Shown here: piece by piece, positions 38,501 to 50,500 of the stretch
Layout of the letters: every line of letters begins with the position of its first letter
Numbering within the stretch: position 1 is the first letter of the stretch
NCBI RefSeq assembly: GCF_964355755.1
Contig: NC_092675.1
Location: 10,307,312 to 10,371,311, forward strand
Reading direction: 5' to 3'
Length of the DNA stretch: 64,000 nucleotides
DNA from: Antedon mediterranea
Taxonomy: Eukaryota; Echinodermata; Crinoidea; Comatulida; Antedonidae
The notes under the pieces: generated by a model
The model's input: only the letters and a program-made list of their open reading frames with translations
Told to the model about the DNA's origin: nothing
Database searches by the model: none
Translations under genes and position numbers: made by a program

Positions 38501-41500
38501 GACTGGTTCACTTTGATTGATGTGTTTGTCAGCAAATTAGTCATTGATTTCAGAAGTCCAGTAGTACCATCAAAAGAAAGACTAAAAATCTGGAATAAAA
38601 TACAATCAGTGTATTATGTTTACTATTGGATTTATTTTGGAAAAAGAAAGAATAAAACATAAAATAAAAATTAAAAAACAATCTAGGACGTACTATAAAT
38701 CATTTTTCCAATTCATGAATCTATAAATAACAAAGTTTTCAAAATAATTGCGTATAAAATTATGTTTTTTTAGTAATCTTTATTTTATATATATCAACAT
38801 TAGCAATATCCATATTAAAATGTGTAAATGATAGTTCAAACACCTTTAAAAACTTGATAAATACCAACAAAAAAGGGTATGTATATTAACAATCATTGGT
38901 TTGGTCTAAAGTGAGATGAATCTTCTCACTAAAAGTTGGCCTAATCATCTTTGGGCCAAATCGTCTGTGACACATACAGTACTGTAATCGAAGGTTGTCA
39001 CCTCAACCTGAACCAACAAAATTGGGTCCGAGACATCCCTGCAAATCGAAAACCCACTATTACCTTATTTTTTATTGTTGTATCCCCATTAAATGGAATC
39101 CTTGCAGTTGTGTACTTGCTAATTCCCTTAGAGTTCATTTCATTTGTGGTTACTATACAGAACAAAACAAATACTATTATTACATTCTCACGTCATAAAC
39201 TGTATTCATAGAGATATTATTCACTATAATATCTCTATGCTGTATTGTATACAAAATTATCCCAATAAAGTATCATATCTTTATCACTGACAAAATTTAT
39301 TTTTACAAGCAAATACATTATATATAGGAGTTTCTAAATAAATTCAACAATGATTTACAATTTGGATTTGTTCATACAGTAATTGTATTGAATTTAAAGA
39401 TGTATTGTCTCCAAAAACATGAAAAAATGAGTTCCTGTTTCTGGGTTTAAGTAATTAAGTAAAACTGTTCTTTAATTTCTTTTTGTATGTATTTTTGTAT
39501 ATTTTATTGGTGTTGATTAAGCAAGAGCAGTTATTCTGTTTATCAATTGTTTCTGGTATATTACTTTTTGTTAAATTTGTTAAATATTATTATTATCTAC
39601 TAATGAAAAAATCTTACAGTAGCTTTGAGCTGTCACATGGTATACTGACCACCCCAATGCAGACACCGAGTAAGGAAAGATGAGAACTTTACTAGAACCT
39701 TTTCTAGTTCTGCGAATACGCTTTGTCTCAGCTGTTACATCAAATACCTATACAATACATAAAAGAAAAAATTGTAGAATCTTAATATTATGATTAAGGC
39801 CACTAATAACAATTCCCAATTGATAGGAAGATTAGCATGCAGTAATGGTGTTCTGTTAAAAATATATATTCAGTAGTCAAAAAAATGGAATAGGCAGTTT
39901 GGGAAACCTCCACACGTATGGGTAAAACTTGTGTACTACATCAGTACGCTGATTTTCGATGCCTTATGATGTGTAAATCACACATTTAAGATTTATTCTT
40001 TGAAAATTAAGTTGTATTGTTAAATGCAGCACTTATCATCAAAACTTCAACATAAAATATTCAAGAAAATTCAGACAGAGTTTTAGTATAAAAATGTTTC
40101 AAGAAAACGACAGAGAAGCAAAAAATATTGGTTAGGCCTAGGCTAAATGCGCTGATTAACCTAGGCCTGCCTCCTACATACCTTTAGACCTTTAACGGTA
40201 GTAAAATGATTTTGCCCAAATGGAAAAACTATATATTCAAATGTATTAAGTATTGATAAGGGTACGTATGCGTATAAGTGAGTTTGTCCAAACTCTCTAA
40301 TATTTAACAAACTTATCAAATGATGTTTGCTACTTATATAACTGGATATTCAGAAGCAGATTGTAATGTAGCAAATGACTGAATATTACCTGGCTGCTGA
40401 TGACAAATTTATTTTCATCTGTGACTACATAAACGTTTCCATCAACTGGTATGTTGGCATAGTCTGTAACTGCACGAGCAATCGGATTGTAAACTGTTAC
40501 AATAAACTTGTAAATAAAAAAAAAAACATAAATCAATGATTAAAAATAAATTTCTTCTAAATAAAATATGATTATATCATAAATATTGAACAATATGGAT
40601 GTTAGTTTTAATGTTTTTCAATTTTCAAAATGAATTTTGTTTATTTAGTTTTATTGTTTTTCATTTTTGTCCACAAAAAAAACATGAAAAGATTTATAAA
40701 AGACTTTTTCGCAGTTTTAATAAATTTATGCACTAAAAAATAATGTTTTCACTTATAAAAAGACAAAATAAAGGGTTAAATTCAACCAAAAACCCATTTT
40801 TCAAGTAAAAAATGTTTTGTTTGATCTAATTTTTGGTCAAAGTGAATAATTATTATGTGACATTAAATATAAAATTGCATATTCAACAAAACATTTAAAA
40901 AAAAAACAATTTTTCAAGGGGATAATATCTTTAAAATGGAACATAGAATGCAGTATTTACGTACATAATTTAAAAGATTATGCACTTTTTTAAGATATAA
41001 TTAGAAAAATAAATGGATTTATTATTTATGTACTTTAATAATACATTAAATCAATGTAAAATCCAGTATTATACTATGAAATATAATATACATACCTTGT
41101 TTGAAGATTCTGTAATGGCACAAATACTTATATTTGTAAATTCACAATATTGTGCTTCGTTGATTCCAGTTTTTCCAGTCACCAATGATGTCATCGTGGT
41201 TCCAATCAATTCCTAAATATACATTTGAAAAGTACATACTCAAAGACTTATCAGTTTTAAATTTTAAATTTATAATGTAAAAAATTGGTCAAACTTGCTA
41301 TATCAGTAATATACTTTATTTGATTACGGTGACACACCTCAATGCTGTTTTTTAACAAGGCCGAATTTCAAATTGCTAATTTCATTCTAATTCTCATTTA
41401 TTAAGCTCTGTCTAAACTATCAAACTACTTTGACAAAAATGTGTGACGTGCCCAAATAAAGTAGTGATGACATCATCGTATCCATATATCAGGGTTCGTA

Positions 41501-44500
41501 CACCTGTAAGCTAGTAAAATTCCAGGACATTTCAAGGACATTCAATGTCAAAAGTTAAACATTTAACCTAAATATTAAGTTTAACAGAATAAAAATTTTT
41601 ACTTTTTAAGGTTGAAGAATTTCGTAGTTATGATGTTTTTCAGAAAATTCAAGTACTGTAGCCACTAAAAACATACAGCGAATCGTGTATTTTACGAAGT
41701 TTACGAATCGTCTTTTTTACAAAAAATAACGATGACCGTCCCATTTTAGAGATGTTTTTCGCCTTTATTTTTGATCGATGACGCACGGTCAATCCACGAG
41801 GGAAAAATAATATTAATATTTGTTGTAATTGATTATAATGCTTAGCATTTATTATCGTACCGGAAGTACCTTCATCAGGGATCAGGGATTGTTAGTCGCA
41901 TGTGTTTTCCGGCGGAAAACATAAGCTCCGTTCGTTTTGCTGTTTCTAGTGGGCTATGCAGTATCATTTAAGGCGAATTTTACATGCGCAAGTACCATTT
42001 CCGGCCATCTAGGGGTGTCATTTAAGAACATTAAGTAACACTTTTATTATTGTTCAGTGTTTTTAAAACATTATTACAAAGAACTAGAGGGTGAGCTCGC
42101 TTCGCTCGCTCCCCCTCTAGGAAGTGTAGACAATGGTTCTCGGAATGATAATTTTCTCCTTGTACGTTTTCTGTCGGTTACCATTATTTAAAATGCTTGA
42201 CATTCGTAAAACTAAACTACTTTGTTTCAGTGTTTTAGATGATTAATAACATTTTAAAGTATAGTCTTTATTGTTTGGTAGGGCCCATTGGGGAGGTGGA
42301 GTTCATTTGAGGGAGGTGCTTATTCTAGGGATATATGTTAAATTTTTTAGTTTTAATAATATGGTAACATTTATAATCAAATGAAATCCTCTAATAGATA
42401 TGAAAAGTGGTAAAAAAGAATAACAAATGCTTGGTAAATTGCAGATAACAGTGCGATGAATTCTATTACAAATGGTATAATTGTGTTATTATAAATGTGG
42501 ATGGACGTTTATTAGATAGTTGGGTTGAGGGGGGGGGGGGGGATTATTATTCAAAGTGATGTTTTATTGGAGAGGCATTTATTCAAATAAATACCATGAC
42601 TCCTAATAATTATTCATACATTATTTAATTTAAACATCTTTTGTGAAACTAACTGAGTGGGCCCAAGAAAGAAGACATTACAGCTTGCAACATGAGCAGA
42701 CATCTCGGTCCTAACGGGACACAGGAAGAAAGCCTACAGTTATTCCTGCCAGCTTACTCAATAAAACTCAGCTATCGGGATTTCACTCGATTTTAAACTA
42801 AATGTCTTATCATCAAATCTCACATCAAATTTTATAATACTATTCCCCACAATATAATCCGATTCTTTATGGCGTATATTTAATTTGATCTTTATTAATT
42901 TGCAGTATAATTTCTATTTTTTAACTACTGTACCTTTAGACCGGGCGCCCGGAAGATTTATTCATGTGAAAAGATACAAAAGGTTTGATGATGTAGTTAG
43001 GTGCGTATTAGGGTGAGATGCAATATTCGACATTGCTGCCGGGTCACAGCCTGTACATGGGGCCTGTGGGGATCATAACATAGGGTGGTAAAAATGCATT
43101 TATTCATGTTAAGCGATACAAGGATAAACTTTTTTGGATATTATTCGCAGTGGGCTACTAATGATTACATCCCCAATGACAGCAACTTTATCCTGTACGG
43201 GGCGCCAAACAGCAACATTTTAGGGCCACACCCAAATGGGTATATTCATGTGAAGCGATACAAGGTTGAATCTTTTTTTAATGGCAGCAGTACATATTGG
43301 GGATGACAAAAACACCAATGACAGCAACTTTATCCTGTACATAAGCTCAGACAGCAGCCCTACAGGTCCGCAGTTTCCCTCTATTCGGCTATATACTCGG
43401 CGCGTATGTCGTCTTATGGCGTTCAGCTGAGTTAGAAATACGTGATACGGACTCGGACTGACAATAGCCTAAATACACAGTAGAATGATAAAACAATAAA
43501 TAAAGAGAGCAGTTGTTTGCTGTACCAAATCATCAAACATCAAACTCTTAGGAACTCGCCCAAAATGGGTTTATCCATGAAGTATGAATCATTTTTAAAA
43601 AAATGTTGTTTTTTTTTCACTTTATCCGGTACACAGCAGCTCAAATGCCCGAGGCTCCATTCGTGATCAACAATGTTGATAATACAAACACATTCACGAT
43701 AACGAGTGACTTTTATTTTATAATTGAAATATATCTTTAATTTGGGGAATAAAATAACACCAACAAAAACACTTAAAATAACCAACAGCAGATTTGTATT
43801 TTAGGGTAACATTTTGAACAATCTATTTTATATCAAAATCATTATTTCGATCAAAATAATATAATTTAAGAATATTTTTCAGATAAACTAAATAATTACA
43901 CTCATAATGATCGACACCGGTACCTATAATATTGTACATTATTATTATAACTCGATTTAAATATTGTTTTAATTACACACTAGACACCATAGTGATATGT
44001 CTATATGAAAAAAGGCAACAAAATCTAAATTTGCAACATTTTTTAACATAACATAACATAATAGTAAAGTAAATAATAGTTCGAATTCAACATAATCACT
44101 TAGAGAATTGGTAAGGTATAGATTAGACTATCGATTGCACACTATTACTGTATTTTTAACTCAATTTAAATTTTAAAAAAGTAACCGTTTTCATGTGAAT
44201 TAGCCTGATAAAAACCAACAAATAACTTAATCTGCGCTGCCAACATTTTAAACATCGTTACTTGTCCATAATGGATCGACTACTGTATCGATTACTGCAC
44301 ATTGTTTTACTTTAACTGAACCAAAGTCAAACTTTTAATTGTTACTGTACTAACATTAGACAGTGATATCTGATAAAAGGCAACATTAATTAATATTAAT
44401 AATACTGAACCAAATTAAATATCGTTACTTATCCACAATGGATCGACTACTGTATTGATTATTGCACATTATTTTACTAACTAACATAAGAAAGTGATAT

Positions 44501-47500
44501 CTGATAAAACACAACAAACTGAATCGAATTCAATATTGTTACTTATCCAAAATGGATCGATAACTGTATTGATTACTGTACATTATTTTACTATAACTGC
44601 CCTAGTCAAATTTAAAATTGTTACTGTACTAACATAAGAAAGTGATATCTGATAAAACGCAACAAACTGAATCGAATTCAATATCGTTACTTATCCAAAA
44701 TGGATCGACTACTGTATTGATTACTGTACATTATTTTACTATAACTGCCCAAGTCAAATTTAAAATTGTTACTGTACTAACATTAGACAGTGATATCTGC
44801 AACATACTCAGGGCCAAATTAAATATCGTTACTTATCCATAATGGATCGACTACTGTATCGATTATTGCACATTATTTTACTATAACTGCCCAAGTCAAA
44901 TTTAAAATTGTTACATTAATAACACTGGACCAAATTAAATATCGTTACTTATCTCTAACTGAACCCAGGTCGAATATTTTACATGCAGTGTAACTACCGA
45001 CACACTGTAAAAGCACAATTGAACAAAGACATCGAGGTTACTGGCTGTATGCATTAAATAACTAAATATTGTACATTCCTCATATTCCATTACTAGCTGA
45101 ACAGAATACACGATATAATAAAACCAATAGGGGCTATTGGATTTCTTTTTACATGATTTGTGACAGCGTCATTTATAAATTTGATTATATCACACTGTAA
45201 TGATACTGGATTTTACCGCAAAGGCAAGTCAATCCCATTTACATATTATTTAGTGAAGGACAAGAAACATGCTGCTGCATTAAAATCGCTTTGTGGTGAC
45301 AGGATGGACAAACCCGCAGTCACTGCCTATGTATGCAAGATATATGGGTTTAAAAGCATGAACAGTATTAATGAGGCCAGGTACCAATCGTTTTGCAAAA
45401 TGACAACTGGAAAGAAGAAATTCAAGAAGATCAACTGTTCCGTCATTGCCACCATGTGAAATCACCCAGCATCTGTTGAGGGCAAATTATGTATCTATTA
45501 TGTGGAGACACGCTCATACTCCTCAGCCAACACAAAACCTACAGTGACCCATTAAACTATGGATGGGTTGATAATGGTGATGGAAGGTATGTACCTAAAT
45601 GGTTTAATGGAAATGCTCTACCAGATACGTTGACTAGTGATCCACACTCGGAACAAAGTGCTGAATCAAACACAGTTCTTGACGATACTGATGCAGGAAT
45701 ATTGGAACAAAGTGATGATGAAGAACTTGAAATAATAGATTTTGAAGCTGAAATCGATGATGACCAACCTTGGAGTGATGACAGTGACAGTGAAAGTGAC
45801 TGTGATGATGACGAATAGATAAACTCAAAAGATTAAGCATTACGGCTGATTTAATAGTTTTTAATCATTTACATGAAACATTTGAGAGTTTTGAAGTAAA
45901 TATTGTATAATATATCAAATGTAAATACTGAACTATTTGATCCATAGATAGTTGGCAAGAAGAATCCAGTATCATTACAGTGTGATATAATCAAATTTAT
46001 AAATGACGCTGTCACAAATCATTTAAAAAGAAATCCAATAGCCCCTATTGGTTTTATTATATCGTGTATTCTGTTTAGCTAGTAACAATGGAATATGATG
46101 AATGTACAATATTCAGTTATTTAATGCATACAGCCAGTAACCTCGATGTCTTTGCTCAATTGTGCTTTTACAATGTATTCGACCTGGGTTCAGTTAGAGA
46201 AAAATAATGTACAATAATCAATACAGTAGTTGATCCATTGTGGATAAGTAACGATATTTAATTTTTTCCAGTATTATTAATGTTGCCTTTTATCAGATAT
46301 CACTGTATAATGTTAGTGCAGTAACAATTTTAAATTTGAATTGGGCAGTTATAGTAAAATAATTTGCAATATCGATACAGTAGTCAATCCATTATGGATA
46401 AGTAACGATATTTAATTTGGTCCTGAGTATGTTGCATTTTATCAGATATCACTGTCTAATGTTAGTACAGTAACAATTTTAAATTTGACTAGGGCAGTTA
46501 TAGTAAAATAATGTACAGTAATCAATACAGTAGTCGATCCATTTTGGATAAGTAACGATATTTAATTCGATTCAGTTTGTTGCGTTTTATCAGATATAAC
46601 TTTCTTATGTTAGTTAGTAAATAATGTGCAATAATCAATACAGTAGTCGATCCATTGTGGATAAGTAACGATATTTAATTTGGTTCAGTATTATTATTAT
46701 TAATTAATGTTGCCTTTTATCAGATATCACTGTCTAATGTTAGTACAGTAACAATTAAAAATTTGACTTTGTTTCAGTTAAAGTAAAACAATGTGCAGTA
46801 ATCGATACAGTATAGTCGATCCATTATGGACAAGTAACGATGTTTAAAATGTTGGCAGCGCAGATTAAGTTATTTGTTGGTTTTTATCAGTCTAATTCAC
46901 ATGAAAAAGGTTACTTTTTAAAAATTTAAATTGAGTTAAAAATACAGTAATAGTGTGCCACCGATAGTTTAATCTATACCTTACCAATTCTCTAAGTGAT
47001 TATGTTGAATTCGAACTATTATTTACTTTACTTTATGTTATGTTATGTTAAAAAATGTTGCAAATTTAGATTTCGTTGCCTTTTTTCATATATCACTAAG
47101 TGTCTAGTGTGTAATTAAAACGATATTTAAATCGAGTTATAATAATAATGTACAATAATCGGTACCGGTGTCGATCATTATGAGTGTAATTATTTAGTTT
47201 ATCTGAAAAATATTCTTAAATTATATTATTTTGATCGAAATAATGATTTTGATATAATATTGATTGTTCAAAATGTTACCCTAAAATACAAATCTGCTGT
47301 TGGTTATTTTAAGTGTTTTTGTTGGTATTATTTATTATTCCAAAATGAAGATATATTTCAATTATAAAATAAAAGTCACTCGTTATCGTGAATGTGTGGG
47401 CATTTGAGCTGCTGTGTACTGGATAAAGTGAAAAAAAAACACATTTTTTCAAAAATGATTACACACTTCATAGATAAACCCATTTTGGGCGAGTTCCTAA

Positions 47501-50500
47501 GAGTTTGATGTTTGATGATTTGGCACAGGAAACAACTGCTGTCTTTATTTATTGTTTTATCATTCTACTGTGTATTTATTGTCAGTCCGAGTCCGTATTT
47601 CTAACTCAGCTGAACGCTATTAGACGACATACGCACCGAGTATATAACCGAACAGTAAACGGCGGACCTTTAGGGCTGCTGTCTGAGCTTATGTACAGGA
47701 TAAAGTTGCTGTCATTGGTGTTTTTGTCATCCCCAATATATACTGCTGCCATTAAAAAAAGATTCAACCTTGTATCGCTTCACATGAATAAACCCATTTG
47801 GGCGTGGCCCTAAAATGTTGCTGTTTGGCGCCCCGTACAGGATAAAGTTGCTGTCATTGGTGATGTAATGATTAGTAGCCCACTGCGAATGATATCCAAA
47901 AAAGTTTTTCCTTGTATCGCTTCACATAAATAAATGCATTTTTACCCCCCTATGTTATGATCCCCACAGGCCCAATGTACAGGCTGTGACCCGGCAGCAA
48001 TGTCGAATATTGTTTCTCGCCCTAATACGCACCTAACTACATCATCAAACCTTTTGTATCTTTTCACATGAATAAATCTTCCGGGCGCCCGGTCTACTTC
48101 ACACACGCGCGGTATGTTTTAAAATAAACAAAAAACTGAAATGGCTATGACTAATGGCCAACTTAAGCTCCAGTCCAACTATCTGATTTTTTTTCGTCTT
48201 CACTGTATTGATTGATGGAAAGTGCCTGTTTCCAGTCACCTTTAGGGTCAAATCTATTATTTTAACTGCTCCCTTGTGTATAAAAGAGAGACAATAGTTG
48301 AAACCAGGTTGTTGCAAGGTGAACTTATCGTAAACCCGGAAATTACTTTTACCGCGAAGAATTGAAATTGAGTTGAAAATTTACTGTTGAAATCATAAAT
48401 TTTGTTAAAAAACTCTTTATAATATCTTCCTAAGATAGAAATATGGAACAAAAGCGTCGAACTGAACACTAATGTTATCAAATCTACGTTTCGCGGTACA
48501 TCTGAGATAGATAAGGTAGGTATCAAAGGCGGAGATTTGTACCGAAGTTTTTGCATTGTGCTCGCCTATGTCAGAATTAACCATAATTTATATATAGATT
48601 CATATTACATTTCATTATTATAACAATTTTTAGGACATTAAACAACGAATTATTTTTAAACTAATGTTAATTACATATAAATCTCTTCATGACAAATCCC
48701 CATAATATATTTCCAATTTAATTATACGTAGATCTTCAGTTTGCAAAAGATCGCTTAGGTCGAACACTAATCCATCTGCACTTTTTGTTCCACCCAGCCG
48801 CCTTAACACCTAAACTGTGGAACAATCTTCTTTCCTATTAAAAATGCATCCTCTATCATAGTTTTCAAAACACTTTTAAAAACCCATCTTTTTTTTAATT
48901 TCTTACAGTTTTCTCTCAGCACGTATGGAACAATCTTTTGATTGTGTAAGCGCTATATAAATCGAACAACATAACATAACATTCAAGGACAAATGTCAAT
49001 TTCAAGGACTTGGAAAAAAGTAATTTATTTTTCCATGACTTTCAAGGAATTTAAGGATGCGTACGAACCCTGATATGGGCACATCACATTTTGTTGTCAC
49101 ATAAAGTTTGATAGTGTAGACTGAGCTTTACCCTTGAAAAAGCAAATAAGAAATGTTGACTTCACAAATTGAAAAAAAGGGTATGTCAAACAAAATGTTG
49201 TAAGTATAATGATTTTATTGTATTTCCCATTCAAATGAACAAGTAGAATAAAAAAGTCTCACCTGACACCTGGCTCGACCAGCAGAAAGTCGCTTTGCGT
49301 AATCATCAGCAACATGTTGCTTTTCAGTGCCACTGAAATAAGGTAGAAATATTTAGGACGATGTTTTGGAAAATTTTGATGTGTACCAACTAGTAAGTAG
49401 GTTTCGTCGGATGGAACTCTAACACAACTTTTAGATCACTAGCCTCGCATTAATATTTTTTCAGTAATTTAACAATTTCAATCAAGACAAATGCATTACT
49501 GTATCTATCAATCTTGGTAACTGTAATAACACAAACAGGGTGACACTAAAATGCATATTGACAGATGTAATAAAAATAATATAATGCAAACAACGATTAA
49601 ATTCTCATTTACTTACTTGTACTGATTAAACATTAATTTTATAAAACACTCTCATAAAACAATTAAAATTCTTACCTGACTGCATCATGATGTTGGGCAA
49701 CAGCCATGGCTCGCTCTATATAAACGTAGATTAATGTTATTCATACAAAATAATTGTGATTTTTTTTAAAACCCATTATAACACACTCTCCATTAAAAAG
49801 TTTTGAGACGGAAAACCAAATACAAAAAAAAAAATGTTACTAGTCAGCATCATGTTTTAAAAACCTTGTAAAACTCATGCTTAGCCAGTTTCTGTTTAGA
49901 CTGGAGACTGACCTCAGAAAAAAAATTGTACTTTTTTATGTAAAACTCAAGTTTGGAAATTATGATTGTCTCAATTCAGATTGGAAAAAAAAACCATGAG
50001 ACAACCTAAAGTGCCTAAGTGGTCTCCGCTTGGAATACAAACTGAACCTTTTAAATAAAATTTGTAAACTTTATAAACTTACTGAGAATTTCGGATGAGA
50101 ACTTAGATTTTTTAAGAATTTCCAATTGTTTGCATATCTATAAATAATTGGAAGAAAAGAAAAAACTATCAGAATACACAAATACAAAGTAATCTTGTAT
50201 GTTTGGATGGATTTTCTATATTATTAGTGAATCTTACAAATCTTAATTTAATAAATAAAGCAAATAATTAGGGTGGAGATAATTTGTTGTTGTGAGATGA
50301 GGCAGGATTAGAATACCTGGGTATCATCATCATCAAGCATGGAACAACTTGATATTAAATCGTCTTTTGATCAATTAGGTTAGATTTTACAGGTTTCACT
50401 GTCACAACCAAATCATCCAACATCAATATCAAATATTATACAAATAATAAATGTTTATGAATAGAATGGTGAGAATACTTCATGAGTTGAAAATCTCCAT

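Larger units (their letters stand above)
41490..49072. mobile_element. Second-level element with CAGGGTTCGTAC ends
   Basis: CAGGGTTCGTAC at 41490 and its complement ending at 49072, with a further weaker match around AATTCC..GACATTTCAAGGACA. It sits in the centre of the outer MITE with an apparent ATAT duplication. The ends look hAT-like, but an 8-bp duplication is not seen, so the family is open. It hosts the giant foldback. Confidence 0.65.
41403..49128. mobile_element. Outer inverted repeat (split MITE) around the intron 11 foldback
   Basis: Left AAGCTCTGTCTAAACTATC (41403) and the complement of AAGCTCAGTCTACACTATC (49128), with the match continuing about 55 bp through GTGTGACGTGCCCA / GTGTGATGTGCCCA-like sequence. 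The inner borders read CCATATAT and ATATGGGC, so the two halves look like one short MITE split in its centre by the next element. Confidence 0.75.

Noticed and set aside
38590-39617. Direct joining of exons 14 and 16 without exon 15
   Set aside because: The phases do not match and an in-frame stop would result.
43085-43306. Open frame in the foldback left arm
   Set aside because: The equivalent right-arm sequence does not keep it, so it is fortuitous in repeat DNA. The same holds for 47505-47813.
48600-48985. Extra host exon between exons 11 and 12
   Set aside because: The reading resembles a LINE tail, is on the opposite strand to the gene and contains several stops.
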